Assembly: GCA_963757805.1 (NCBI GenBank)
Contig: CAVWSM010000001.1
Span: forward strand, 83,842-147,841
Length of the DNA stretch: 64,000 nt
Direction: 5' to 3'
Origin: CAVWSM01 sp963757805
Lineage (GTDB): Bacteria > Actinomycetota > Actinomycetes > Jiangellales > Jiangellaceae
Both the position numbers and the translations under genes were made by a program. The notes beneath the pieces were generated by a model, which saw nothing but the letters and a program-made list of their open reading frames with translations, was not told the origin of the DNA and ran no database searches. Within the stretch, counting starts at the first letter, position 1, and every line of letters begins with the position of its first letter. This document shows positions 7,718 to 16,251 of the stretch, in pieces.

Positions 7718-8680
7718 GTGGGCAACGCCGAGAAATTCGGGCAGATGTTCCTGGCCATCGCGTTGTTCGTTGGTGTCATGGCCGTGGTGCTGCTCATTGC
7801 CCACCGCGCTCGGGGTAAGAACGCTGAGCGGATCAACGCATCCGCATTCCTTTTACCCGCCGTCCTGTTGCTCCTGGCCGGACTGCTCTACCCCGCCGTT
7901 CTCACGATCATTGCGTCGTTCCAGAACCCGCGCGGCACCGCGTTTGTGGGCCTCGACAACTACATCGACATCTTCACCGAGTCCGCGTACCTGACCGTTC
8001 TGCGCAACACCTTCTTGTGGGTGCTGTTAACACCGATCATCGCTACCGCCATCGGCTTGCTGTACGCCGTGCTTGTCGACCGAGTGCGTGGGGAGGCCGT
8101 AGCCAAGGCATTCATATTCCTGCCGTTGGCCATCTCGCTTGTCGGTGCGTCCATCATCTGGAAGTTCGTCTACGAGTTCCGGCCAGAGGGTGTCAATCAG
8201 ATCGGCCTGGCCAACCAGATCTTGGTCTGGGTCGGGTTAGATCCGTATCAGTTCCTGCTCCATGAGCCGGCGAACACGCTGTTCCTCATCGTCATCATGA
8301 TCTGGATCCAGGCGGGGTTCGCCATGACGGTGCTCTCCGCAGCGATCAAGGCGATCCCGGACGACATCATCGAGGCCGCGAGGCTTGACGGGCTCTTCGG
8401 TTTCAAGATGTTCCGGTTCATCACGGTGCCTAGCATCCGACCTGCACTCATTGTGGTCGTCACCACCATCGGCATCGCAACGCTCAAGGTGTTCGACATC
8501 GTGCGCACCACCACCGGTGGTCAGTTCCAGACGAGCGTGGTGGCCAACGAGTTCTACGACCAGAGCTTCCGCTTCTTCAACGAGGGCCTCGGCTCAGCGT
8601 TTGCGGTCCTGCTGTTCGTGCTGGTCATCCCGATTGTCATCTACAACGTTCGCCAGCTTCGAAAGACGGAGGCACGATGA
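7718..8680 (+). CDS. Sugar ABC transporter permease (AglF/MalF type)
   Basis: 320-aa inner-membrane permease. Several hydrophobic helices are visible, starting with FLAIALFVGVMAVVLLIAH and FLLPAVLLLLAGLLYPAVL. The EAA loop that docks on the ATPase is present (IEAARLDGLFGFKMFRFITVPSI). GTG 7718 was chosen over GTG 7709 because AAAGGGGAGG at 7700-7709 is correctly spaced only for 7718. It ends overlapping the next permease (ATGA at 8677-8680). The pair forms the membrane channel for the preceding binding protein. Confidence 0.9.
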   Translation: MGNAEKFGQMFLAIALFVGVMAVVLLIAHRARGKNAERINASAFLLPAVLLLLAGLLYPAVLTIIASFQNPRGTAFVGLDNYIDIFTESAYLTVLRNTFLWVLLTPIIATAIGLLYAVLVDRVRGEAVAKAFIFLPLAISLVGASIIWKFVYEFRPEGVNQIGLANQILVWVGLDPYQFLLHEPANTLFLIVIMIWIQAGFAMTVLSAAIKAIPDDIIEAARLDGLFGFKMFRFITVPSIRPALIVVVTTIGIATLKVFDIVRTTTGGQFQTSVVANEFYDQSFRFFNEGLGSAFAVLLFVLVIPIVIYNVRQLRKTEAR

Positions 8681-9585
8681 CCGCCATCACGACGCCGACC
8701 GTCACAGAGCCGGAAAAGCCGGCTACCCGCGCCGCTGCCGAGGCCAAGAAGCGGCTCGCGTCGCCCTGGGCGTCGCTGGCAGCCATCGTCATCGCGGTGC
8801 TGTGGACGATCCCGACCGTTGGTCTGCTGATCACGTCGATCAGGCCACCGTTGGACGTACGGCAGTCGGGTTGGTGGACCTGGTTCACCGACCCCACGTT
8901 CACCACGGAGAACTACCGCGAGGTGCTGACGGGCGCCACGACCAATCTGTCGACCTACTTCGTCAACTCGATCGTCATCACGATCCCGGCTGTGCTCATA
9001 CCCTTGAGCCTGGCGACGCTCGCGGCCTACGCGTTTGCGTGGACCCACTTCAAGGGGCGCGACTTCCTGTTCGTCGCCGTGTTCGCGCTGCAGATCGTGC
9101 CGCTGCAGATCGCACTGCTGCCGCTGCTCACGCGGTTCGTTGACTGGGGACTCAACGGCACGTTCTGGCCGGTGTGGATCTCGCACTCGATTTTCGCGCT
9201 GCCATTGGCGATCTTCCTGCTGCACAACTTCATGCGCGAGATCCCAGGCGAGCTCGTCGAGGCCGCTCGGGTCGACGGAGCGGGACACGTCCGGATCTTC
9301 CTGCAGATCATGCTGCCGCTGCTGGTCCCGGTCATCGCGGCGTTCAGCATCTTCCAGTTCCTATGGGTGTGGAACGACCTGCTGGTGGCCCTGACCATGG
9401 CTGGCGGATCTCTTGACGTCGCGCCGCTGACGGTTCGGCTGGCTGAGCTGTCGGGCACCCGCGGCACGTCGTGGCACCTGCTGTCCGCCGGTGCCTTCGT
9501 CGCGATCGTCGTACCCCTGATCGTGTTCCTCGCGCTGCAGCGCTACTTTGTCCGCGGCCTGCTCGCTGGCAGCGTGAAGGGCTAA
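8677..9585 (+). CDS. Sugar ABC transporter permease (AglG/MalG type)
   Basis: 302-aa second permease subunit. It has a long cytoplasmic N-terminus (about 30 residues), then membrane helices and the EAA loop (LVEAARVDGAGHVRIFLQIMLPL), and ends with the typical QRYFVRGLLAGSVKG tail of MalG-like proteins. The start overlaps the upstream permease stop by four bases. No ATP-binding subunit follows. Actinomycetes commonly energise such importers with a shared MsiK-like ATPase encoded elsewhere; that is inferred here. Confidence 0.92.
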   Translation: MTAITTPTVTEPEKPATRAAAEAKKRLASPWASLAAIVIAVLWTIPTVGLLITSIRPPLDVRQSGWWTWFTDPTFTTENYREVLTGATTNLSTYFVNSIVITIPAVLIPLSLATLAAYAFAWTHFKGRDFLFVAVFALQIVPLQIALLPLLTRFVDWGLNGTFWPVWISHSIFALPLAIFLLHNFMREIPGELVEAARVDGAGHVRIFLQIMLPLLVPVIAAFSIFQFLWVWNDLLVALTMAGGSLDVAPLTVRLAELSGTRGTSWHLLSAGAFVAIVVPLIVFLALQRYFVRGLLAGSVKG

Positions 9586-9590
9586 CAGCC

Positions 9591-9648
9591 AGTTGTCAGG
9601 TTGTCAGGACGGCTGACCTGCAGCGACGCGGTCAGCCGGCCTGACATG
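9591..9648 (+). terminator. Terminator-like hairpin with TTGTCAGG direct repeat after the ABC operon
   Basis: Two tandem TTGTCAGG units (9593-9608) are followed by a stem GGCTGACC (9611-9618) / GGTCAGCC (9630-9637) and an inverted CCTGACA. The same tandem repeat recurs three times at 13033-13185. Position after the last permease suggests transcription termination. Confidence 0.55.
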
Positions 9649-9752
9649 TCGAATCGTGCAGTGGACGCTCGCGCATGGACGCGAGCGGGTCAACCATGGT
9701 CGGACTCCCCCTTCTCGCCTTGACTGATGGGCACAGGGAGAGGAGACCCAAG

Positions 9753-10565
9753 ATGACCATCCTGATCACCGTCGGCACTGGCAAGACCGGCCGCCGTGTC
9801 GCAGAGCGGCTGCAGGCGCGCGGGATCGACGCCCGCGCCGGCTCCCGCTCGGGCCAGCCGCCATTCGACTGGGAGGACCCCACGACATGGGCGCCGGCAC
9901 TGCAGGGCGTGAACGCCGTGTACATCGTCTACTACCCGGACCTGGCGATGCCGGGCGCGGACGAACTGATCCGCGCGTTCAGTAAGCAAGCGGCGGCGGC
10001 CGGCGCACAGCGGCTGGTGCTGCTGTCCGGCCGCGGTGAGCCAGAGGCCGCCCACGCGGAGAAGGGCATACAGGACCTCGGTGTCGACTGGACCATCATC
10101 AGATCCAGCTGGATCAACCAGAACTTCGACGAGGGGTTCATGCTCGACTCCATCCGCTCTGGTCAGCTGTTGATGCCGATGGGCGAGGTACCGGAGCCGT
10201 TCGTCGACGCCGACGACATCGCGGATGTTGCCGTAGTTGCGCTGACCGAGGACGGGCACGCGGGGCAAGAGTACGAGCTGACCGGCCCGCGGCTGCTCAC
10301 GTTCGACGACGTGGCTGCCGATATCAGCAAGGCCACTGGTCGCGAGATCACTTACGTACCCGTTACCGCGGCCGAGTTCGCGCAAGGCTTGGCCGAGGAT
10401 GGGCTCGCCGATCTCGTCGGACCGTTGACGGACCTGTTCACTCGGGTGCTGGACGGCCGCAACGCGCACCTCACCAACGACGTCCGGCGGGCGCTTGGGA
10501 GGGAGCCGCGTGACTTCCGGGACTACGCCGTAGAGGCCGCGTTCACCGGGGTGTGGGACACCTAA
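9753..10565 (+). CDS. NmrA-like NAD(P)-binding protein (atypical SDR)
   Basis: 270-aa Rossmann-fold protein. The dinucleotide site is at the very N-terminus (VGTGKTGRRVAERL), followed by AGSRSGQPPFDW, ALQGVNAVYIVYYPD and the WTIIRSSWINQNF stretch typical of NmrA/HSCARG-like atypical SDRs. These lack the YxxxK catalytic pair and act as redox sensors or quinone/azo-type reductases; no substrate can be assigned. ATG 9753 is preceded by GAGAGGAGA. It is monocistronic, between the ABC operon and a DinB-like gene. Confidence 0.8.
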   Translation: MTILITVGTGKTGRRVAERLQARGIDARAGSRSGQPPFDWEDPTTWAPALQGVNAVYIVYYPDLAMPGADELIRAFSKQAAAAGAQRLVLLSGRGEPEAAHAEKGIQDLGVDWTIIRSSWINQNFDEGFMLDSIRSGQLLMPMGEVPEPFVDADDIADVAVVALTEDGHAGQEYELTGPRLLTFDDVAADISKATGREITYVPVTAAEFAQGLAEDGLADLVGPLTDLFTRVLDGRNAHLTNDVRRALGREPRDFRDYAVEAAFTGVWDT

Positions 10566-10599
10566 GCATCACGCCGGGCAGTCCCTAGACTCACAGCCC

Positions 10600-11166
10600 A
10601 TGACCTATCTGAACGACCGGGGTCAGCCGGAGCCTCCCATCGCGGGCGATGAGGTCGCCACCCTCCTCGGCTCTCTCGAGCGCCAACGCGCGACCCTCTT
10701 GTGGAAGTGCGGTGGACTGGACAGTGCCGGTCTGAGGGTGACGACCGCGTCGTCCGCGATCACCTTGGGCGGCTTGCTCAAGCACCTGGCTGGCGTCGAG
10801 ACCTACAAGTTTTCCTGGATGCTGCTCGGGGAGAGGCCGGTGGCCCCGTGGGACACAGTGGATTGGGATGCCGATCCCGACTGGGACTGGCACTCGGCGG
10901 CAGAGGAATCCCCCGAGGAGCTCGTGGCACAGTGGCGGGAGGCTGTGGCCCGCTCCCGGTCGATAGTCGCGGAGGCGGTTTCCGGCGACGGCCTGGATAC
11001 GCTGGCCGACTTCACCACTCCCGACGGCCAGTCCCCGAGCCTGCGACGACTGCTGATCGACCTGATTGAGGAGTACGCGCGCCACGTCGGCCACGCCGAC
11101 CTCATCCGGGAGTCGATTGATGGGCTCGTCGGGGAGGATCCACCGGCCGGCAGCCCGCTCCCCTGA
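10600..11166 (+). CDS. DinB-like/DUF664 family protein
   Basis: 188-aa four-helix-bundle protein. Family features are the LGSLERQRATLLWKCGGLD helix, the LLKHLAGVETYKFSWML helix with a putative metal-binding His, and LIEEYARHVGHADLIRESIDG near the C-terminus with further His residues. This pattern matches the actinobacterial DUF664 branch of the DinB superfamily, which includes mycothiol-dependent enzymes. The actual reaction is unknown. Confidence 0.82.
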   Translation: MTYLNDRGQPEPPIAGDEVATLLGSLERQRATLLWKCGGLDSAGLRVTTASSAITLGGLLKHLAGVETYKFSWMLLGERPVAPWDTVDWDADPDWDWHSAAEESPEELVAQWREAVARSRSIVAEAVSGDGLDTLADFTTPDGQSPSLRRLLIDLIEEYARHVGHADLIRESIDGLVGEDPPAGSPLP

Positions 11167-11217
11167 GCGGCGGGGGCCGCGGGAACGATCGCCACGACGC
11201 GTGTGTTGAATTGCCTC

Positions 11218-13014
11218 GTGAGTAGGATTCGCGCCCGCGTCCGCGCGCCCGAGCTCGTCGGCAAGGGCGGCTGGCTCAACACTGTCGGCGGGCCGCGGCT
11301 CGTCGACCTGCGCGGGCGCTTCGTCCTGCTGGACTTTTGGACCTCCGGCTGCATCAACTGCCTGCACGTCCTTGATGAGCTGCGGCCGCTGGAGAAACGG
11401 TTCGCCGACGAGCTCGTCGTGGTCGGGGTGCACTCGCCGAAGTTCGTCCATGAAGCCGATCACGAGGCGTTGGTCGCCGCCGTCGAGCGGTACGAGGTCG
11501 GACACCCGGTGCTCGACGACCCCGACCTGACGACGTGGCAGGCATACGCCGTACGGGCCTGGCCGACACTGACGCTGATCGACCCGGAGGGCTTCGTAGT
11601 CGCGCAGTTCTCCGGTGAGGGACACGGGCACGCGATCGAGGCATTGCTCGCCGAGCTCGTTCCCGAGTACGAGGCACGTGGCACGCTGCAGCGCGGCGAC
11701 GGCCCGTACGTGGCACCGGAGCCGGAGCCGACCGAGCTCCGCTTCCCCGGCAAGGTCGTGGGACTGCCCGACGGCACGTGGCTCGTCTCCGACACCAAGC
11801 ACCACAGCCTTGTCGTGCTGGACGCCGAGGGGTCAACGGTGCTGCGGCGGATCGGCGCCGGCGAGCGCGGTCTGGTTGATGGTGCCGCCGAGCTCGCCCG
11901 ATTCGCTGAGCCGCAAGGTGTGATGGTGCTGCCCTCCGATGTCGCCCCGACGGTGGGTTACGACATTGTCGTTGCCGATACGGTCAATCACGCGTTGCGT
12001 GGGCTGCGGCTGGCCGACGGGACGGTGCAGACCATCGCCGGTTCGGGACGGCAGTGGATGCAGGGCTCTGGCACTGATGACCTGTCAAGCCCGTGGGACG
12101 TCGCGTGGTGGAAGGGCCGCGTGTGGGTCGCGATGGCCGGGATCCATCAGCTCTGGACGTTCGACCCGCTGACCGGAGCGGTCGAGGTCGCTGCGGGGAC
12201 GACGAACGAGGGCCTGCTGGACGGCCCGCTCGACGAGGCATGGTTTGCGCAGACGTCCGGCCTGGCGGCCACCGAGACGAGGCTATGGCTGGCCGATCCG
12301 GAGACCTCGTCGATTCGGTGGATCGATGACACCGGCGTGCACACGGCTGTCGGCACGGGACTGTTTGACTTCGGCTTCCGCGATGGGCCGGCCGGAGATG
12401 CGCTGCTACAGCATCCGCTCGGCGTGACTGCTCTGCCGGACGGTTCGGTCGCCGTGTGCGACACCTACAACGACGCCGTACGACGCTTCGACCCGCAGAC
12501 GGGTGAGGTGAGCACGCTTGCGGCCGGTCTGCGTGAGCCGAGTGCCGCAGTGGTTGACGGCGACACGCTCCTCGTCGTGGAGAGCGCCGCGCATCGCCTG
12601 ACCAGGGTGTCGCTGGGTGCCGCGGCGAGTCGTACGGAAGGCTTCGCCCACCGCACCCAGCGACCGACGATCGAGATAGGTCCGGGCAAGGTCGAGCTGT
12701 CCGTCGTCTTCGAGCCGCCGCCAGGTCAGAAGCTCGACGAGAGGTACGGCCCACCGACGCGCCTGCTCGTCTCAGCCACACCTGCTGCGCTCCTTCGCGA
12801 CGGCGACGGCCGCGGCACCGAGCTCAGCCGAGTGCTCGACATCAACGCGAGCGTCGGTGACGGCGTGCTGCACATCTCGGCCATGGCGGCATCGTGCGAC
12901 GAAGAGGGTGAAGGTGCGGCCTGCCACGTGCACCAGCAGGACTGGGGCGTCCCGATCCGCGTCGTCGACGGCGGGCCGACGCGGCTGGAGCTCTTCCTGT
13001 CTGGCCGCGCCTGA
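11218..13014 (+). CDS. Thioredoxin-like/NHL-repeat protein (NHLRC2-like)
   Basis: 598-aa two-domain protein. Residues about 1-150 form a thioredoxin-like domain with the redox motif WTSGCINC (Cys45 and Cys48) and a cis-Pro strand (RAWPTLTLIDPEG). Residues about 165-470 contain repeated NHL beta-propeller blades (VSDTKHHSLVVLD, VADTVNHALRGL, VCDTYNDAVRRFD). The last 120 residues form another beta-rich domain. This architecture matches NHLRC2-like proteins of unknown physiological role. GTG 11218 was preferred to TTG 11203 because similarity begins at ARVRAPELVGKGGWLN. The end faces a convergent isochorismatase-like gene. Confidence 0.85.
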   Translation: MSRIRARVRAPELVGKGGWLNTVGGPRLVDLRGRFVLLDFWTSGCINCLHVLDELRPLEKRFADELVVVGVHSPKFVHEADHEALVAAVERYEVGHPVLDDPDLTTWQAYAVRAWPTLTLIDPEGFVVAQFSGEGHGHAIEALLAELVPEYEARGTLQRGDGPYVAPEPEPTELRFPGKVVGLPDGTWLVSDTKHHSLVVLDAEGSTVLRRIGAGERGLVDGAAELARFAEPQGVMVLPSDVAPTVGYDIVVADTVNHALRGLRLADGTVQTIAGSGRQWMQGSGTDDLSSPWDVAWWKGRVWVAMAGIHQLWTFDPLTGAVEVAAGTTNEGLLDGPLDEAWFAQTSGLAATETRLWLADPETSSIRWIDDTGVHTAVGTGLFDFGFRDGPAGDALLQHPLGVTALPDGSVAVCDTYNDAVRRFDPQTGEVSTLAAGLREPSAAVVDGDTLLVVESAAHRLTRVSLGAAASRTEGFAHRTQRPTIEIGPGKVELSVVFEPPPGQKLDERYGPPTRLLVSATPAALLRDGDGRGTELSRVLDINASVGDGVLHISAMAASCDEEGEGAACHVHQQDWGVPIRVVDGGPTRLELFLSGRA

Positions 13015-13032
13015 CGCGCGTCGGATGGCCGA

Positions 13033-13185
13033 CTTGTCAGGTTGTCAGGACGGGTGACCTGGGCAAACTGCCGCCCCGAGCCTGACAGGCGCCCAAGGCA
13101 TGCACTTGTCAGGTTGTCAGGCTGTCAGAAACTCGCATTCTCGCTGGTCATAGCACAGCGACCGAACCTGACAACCTGACAACTC
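13033..13185. terminator. TTGTCAGG repeat cluster forming a bidirectional terminator
   Basis: Tandem CTTGTCAGGTTGTCAGG units occur at 13033-13049 and 13105-13121, and an inverted copy CCTGACAACCTGACAA lies at 13167-13182. The second and third copies can pair over 16 bp. The cluster fills the space between two convergent genes and matches the repeat after the sugar ABC operon (9593-9608). Confidence 0.7.
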
Positions 13186-13203
13186 GACGGGCAGGGCGCC
13201 TCG

Positions 13204-13839
13204 TCAGTAGCCGCGGCTCGTGTCGCCGGCCGACTCCTGTCCGCCGAGCCCGCCAATGAACTCGTCGCTTGGCATCGGCTTGGAGAACATCGGGTAGTCG
13301 TACGTGATCGCGTTGGCATGCTCCTCGGAGCTCGTCGCGGCGACACAGTCGGTGAGGGTGACAACCTCGTACCCCCGCTCGTACGCCGAACGCATCGTCG
13401 ACTCCACGCAGCAGTTGGTGAGGAACCCGCCGAGCGCCACAGTCTGCACACCCTTGCTGCGCAGGATGAAGTCGAGGTTGGTGCTGGCGAACGCGTCGAG
13501 CCCCCGCTTGCCCTCGATGACGATGTCGTCATCAGCAGGCGCCATATCGTCGACGATCGCCGCGCCCCACGAGCCCTGCACGAACGCGTTCGAGTCGACG
13601 ACGCCCTTCAGGATGCCGTACGGGTGGTTCGTGATCTCCCGGTAGCCACCCTTGAAGCTGATCGGAGCGTGGATCACGGTGGCGCCGGCTTGGCGGGCGG
13701 CCTCGGCGACCTTCTTGGCGTTGTCGATCATGCCGGTATCGACCATCGATTCTTTGACCGCTTCGTGTAGGGCACCGCCCTCGCTGGTGAAGTCATTCTG
13801 GAACTCGATGAGCACGACGGCGGTCTTCTTCGGGTCCAT
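13204..13839 (-). CDS. Isochorismatase-family cysteine hydrolase
   Basis: 211-aa cysteine hydrolase. The catalytic triad positions are recognisable: Asp16 in VVLIEFQNDF, a Lys in the FIL-RSKG/IEGKRG region, and the nucleophilic Cys in LGGFLTNCCVEST, which follows the usual cis-peptide region. Members hydrolyse isochorismate, nicotinamide, ureidoacrylate or related amides; substrate is not determined here. ATG 13839 was chosen over an upstream start because AAGGAGG is ideally placed five bases before it. Confidence 0.87.
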   Translation of the reverse strand: MDPKKTAVVLIEFQNDFTSEGGALHEAVKESMVDTGMIDNAKKVAEAARQAGATVIHAPISFKGGYREITNHPYGILKGVVDSNAFVQGSWGAAIVDDMAPADDDIVIEGKRGLDAFASTNLDFILRSKGVQTVALGGFLTNCCVESTMRSAYERGYEVVTLTDCVAATSSEEHANAITYDYPMFSKPMPSDEFIGGLGGQESAGDTSRGY

Positions 13840-13920
13840 GTGTCCTCCTTGACCGGGCCTGCTCAAGGTCTACCCGTCGGGAGTCGCTAGAGCAACGGGT
13901 CGAGCCAGCCGCTAGAGTTA

Positions 13921-13948
13921 TTGGAAACGAACTTTACGAATCGCAGAC
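13921..13948. promoter_or_regulatory. Possible ROK-type operator upstream of the GH20 gene
   Basis: TTGGAAACGAACTTTACGAA is a partly symmetric AT-rich island in otherwise GC-rich DNA, 20-45 bases before the hexosaminidase start. It resembles the GTAAAG-n-CTTTAC style of actinobacterial ROK-family operators, which often control amino-sugar genes. It could equally be the promoter. Weak, by-eye assignment. Confidence 0.25.
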
Positions 13949-13966
13949 CTCGCGCCTGGAGATGCC

Positions 13967-15580
13967 GTGCTGTTGCCTCGTCCGACCTCGTACGCGCCCG
14001 CTGCGGGTCAGTTCACACTCTCCGAGCACACCGTGCTCTCGGCGGACCCTGAGCTCGAGGGAGTCGCTCAATGGCTGCGTGGCGCACTTGGTCCCGCGAC
14101 CGGGTTCGCGTTGCACCAGGGAGAGCGCGAGGCCGATGTCGTACGGCTGGCCATCGTCAAGGCTCTCCCGGCTGAGGGATACCGAGTGACCGTCACTTCG
14201 GAGGCCGTGCAGATCGACGGCGGCGACGCGGCAGGCGTGTTCTACGGCGCGCAGACGCTGCGCCAGCTGTTGCCGCCGCAGGTGTTCCGCCGAGCGACCG
14301 TGACAGGGGTGGCGTGGACCGCGCCGGCGTGCGAGATCGAGGATGCGCCGCGGTTCGGATGGCGGGGCGCGATGCTCGACGTCGTACGCCACTTCGTGCC
14401 CAAAGCTGATGTCCTTCGTTTCATCGACCTGCTCGCCATGCATCGACTCAATGTCCTGCACCTGCACCTCACCGACGATCAGGGCTGGCGGGTGGAGATC
14501 AAGCGGTACCCGCGGCTGACCGAGGTCGGTGCCTGGCGGCGCGAGTCGCAGATCGGCGCGGCTGCCGACGCACCGGGCGACGGCCGTCCGCACGGCGGCT
14601 TCTATAGCCAGGACGACCTGCGGGAGATCGTCGCGTACGCCGCGGAGCGGCACGTGACTGTCGTACCGGAGATCGAGACGCCCGGCCATGCACAGGCGGC
14701 CATCGCTGCCTACCCCGAGCTCGGTGTCACCGGGGAGCAGCTCGACGTGTGGACGCGCTGGGGCATCAACGACAACGTCCTCAACGTCGAAGAGTCCACC
14801 ATCGATTTCTTTCGCAACGTGCTCGACGAGGTCATGGAGATCTTCCCCTCGCCGTTCATCGGCATTGGCGGGGACGAGTGCCCCAAGACGCAGTGGGAGT
14901 CGAGCCCGCGCGTGCAGGAGCGCATGCGCGAGCTCGGTGTCGCCGACGGGGAGGCCCTGCAGAGCTGGTTCGTCCGCCGGCTCGACGCGCACCTTACTGC
15001 GCGCGGACGGCGCTTGTTCGGGTGGGACGAGATCCTGGAGGGCGGGCTCGCCCCCGGTGCGACCGTTGCGTCGTGGCGCGGCATGTACGGCGCCGTCGCG
15101 GCAGCGCGCAAGGGCCATGACGTCGTGGCGTGCCCGGATGACCAGGTTTACCTCGACTATCGCCAGTCCGAGCTGCCGTCCGAGCCGATCCCGGTGAGCA
15201 TTCCTTTGACGTTGCAGGACGCGTACGGCTTCGACCCCGTGCCCGCAGAGCTGTCCGCTGACGAAGCCGCGCACATCCTCGGCGGGCAGTGCAACATCTG
15301 GACCGAGCACATGGACTCGCCGCGGGTCATCGACTACATGGTGTTCCCTCGGCTGTGCGCGTTCGCCGAGGCGATCTGGTCATCAGGGCAGGGCGACTTC
15401 GCCGAGTTCCGCACGCGGCTCGACCAGCATCTGCGACGGCTCGACGCGATCGGTGTCGAGTACCGCCGGGACAGTGGGCCGCTGCCCTGGCAGGAGCGCC
15501 CCGGCATCGTCGGTCGGCCGGCGACGCGGGACGAGCGGGCCGCTTACTTCGCTGAGGTCACGCGCAACATCCTCGACTGA
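13967..15580 (+). CDS. Beta-N-acetylhexosaminidase, GH20
   Basis: 537-aa family 20 glycoside hydrolase. An N-terminal GH20b-like domain (about 1-110, ending GVFYGAQTLRQLLPP) precedes the TIM barrel beginning at APRFGWRGAMLDVVRHF. The catalytic Asp-Glu pair is in FIGIGGDECPKTQW; HLHLTDDQGWRVEI and FGWDEILEGG are further family blocks. It releases terminal GlcNAc or GalNAc by substrate-assisted catalysis. No signal peptide is visible, so it probably acts on imported chito-oligosaccharides or wall fragments inside the cell. GTG 13967 follows GGAG. Confidence 0.92.
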   Translation: MLLPRPTSYAPAAGQFTLSEHTVLSADPELEGVAQWLRGALGPATGFALHQGEREADVVRLAIVKALPAEGYRVTVTSEAVQIDGGDAAGVFYGAQTLRQLLPPQVFRRATVTGVAWTAPACEIEDAPRFGWRGAMLDVVRHFVPKADVLRFIDLLAMHRLNVLHLHLTDDQGWRVEIKRYPRLTEVGAWRRESQIGAAADAPGDGRPHGGFYSQDDLREIVAYAAERHVTVVPEIETPGHAQAAIAAYPELGVTGEQLDVWTRWGINDNVLNVEESTIDFFRNVLDEVMEIFPSPFIGIGGDECPKTQWESSPRVQERMRELGVADGEALQSWFVRRLDAHLTARGRRLFGWDEILEGGLAPGATVASWRGMYGAVAAARKGHDVVACPDDQVYLDYRQSELPSEPIPVSIPLTLQDAYGFDPVPAELSADEAAHILGGQCNIWTEHMDSPRVIDYMVFPRLCAFAEAIWSSGQGDFAEFRTRLDQHLRRLDAIGVEYRRDSGPLPWQERPGIVGRPATRDERAAYFAEVTRNILD

Positions 15581-15582
15581 GC

Positions 15583-15698
15583 AGCGCTGGGGCGCCCCGG
15601 TGCGGCTATCGCGACGCTGGGGCGCCCCAGCACGCCGGAGGCAGCGCGACGCTGGGGCGCCCGCGTGCTTCTTGGGCGACGTTGGGGCGCCCCAGGTG
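15583..15698. repeat. Four tandem TGGGGCGCCCCA palindromes between convergent genes
   Basis: Units at 15587-15599, 15617-15630, 15652-15662 and 15682-15695 share GCGACGCTGGGGCGCCCCAG with small variations and a period of about 30-36 bases. Each unit is itself a 12-bp palindrome or near palindrome. The array lies between the GH20 stop and the stop of the convergent VOC gene. Confidence 0.75.
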
Positions 15699-15728
15699 GG
15701 TTGGCGGCGGCGGGCTGCGCGTCGCGAG

Positions 15729-16133
15729 TCAGTCGTCGCTGAGCTCTTCGAACAGCGTGAGCTGCAGATCTGCTGGCGCGGCTAGGCGTGCGTTCAACGA
15801 GTCCCACGGCGTACGTCGTGGAGCGGCGATGACCGTTGCACCCATCCCGGCCAGCTTGGTCGTCGTCGCGGCCGCATCGTCGACCTCGAACGCTACGCGG
15901 ATGTGGCCGGCGACCCGCTTACCGACCTCGACCTCGTCGATGTAGTCGGCTTGGGCAGGATCGGCGATCTCCAAAGTCGCAACCCCGGCCTCGAGGATCG
16001 TCACTCTGCCTTCGGGCGCATTGATGGCCAGCTGCTCGCGCAGGCCGAGGACGTCGCGGTAGAAGCGCACAGCCTCGTCGTAGTTGTCCGTGGTGACGAC
16101 GAGCCGCATCTGGCGTACGGGCAATTGAGTCAC
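15729..16133 (-). CDS. VOC-family (glyoxalase/bleomycin-resistance fold) protein
   Basis: 134-aa protein with the two beta-alpha-beta-beta-beta modules of the vicinal oxygen chelate fold: MRLVVTTDNYDEAVRFYRDVLGL near the start and IRVAFEVDDAAATTTKLAGMGATVI in the second half. Metal ligands are not obvious, so enzymatic function is uncertain. A long imperfect inverted repeat lies upstream of its start, between it and the acyl-CoA dehydrogenase. Confidence 0.82.
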   Translation of the reverse strand: MTQLPVRQMRLVVTTDNYDEAVRFYRDVLGLREQLAINAPEGRVTILEAGVATLEIADPAQADYIDEVEVGKRVAGHIRVAFEVDDAAATTTKLAGMGATVIAAPRRTPWDSLNARLAAPADLQLTLFEELSDD

Positions 16134-16157
16134 GCCGCCGAGCCTATTCTGGGGGCG

Positions 16158-16247
16158 GGAATGATCACGTCCAGCAGGTTCCTCCCCGCACCACTAGGCC
16201 TCAAGTCCTGGTGGTGCGGGGTGACGCCTGCTTCACGTGGTCATTCC
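16158..16247. repeat. 90-bp REP-like inverted repeat, copy 1
   Basis: The ends GGAATGATCACG and CGTGGTCATTCC and the inner CCCCGCACCACTAGG / CCTGGTGGTGCGGGG pair through imperfect arms of about 40 bases around a very small loop. A homologous half occurs at 27736-27797. Both copies lie directly after the stop of a minus-strand gene. It may act as a terminator or be a non-autonomous dispersed repeat. Confidence 0.7.
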
Positions 16248-16251
16248 GACC

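Noticed and set aside
15583..15698. Tandem repeat array as a CRISPR
   Set aside because: Units are only about 20 bases, palindromic and variable, spacers are about 15 bases, and no cas genes are present.
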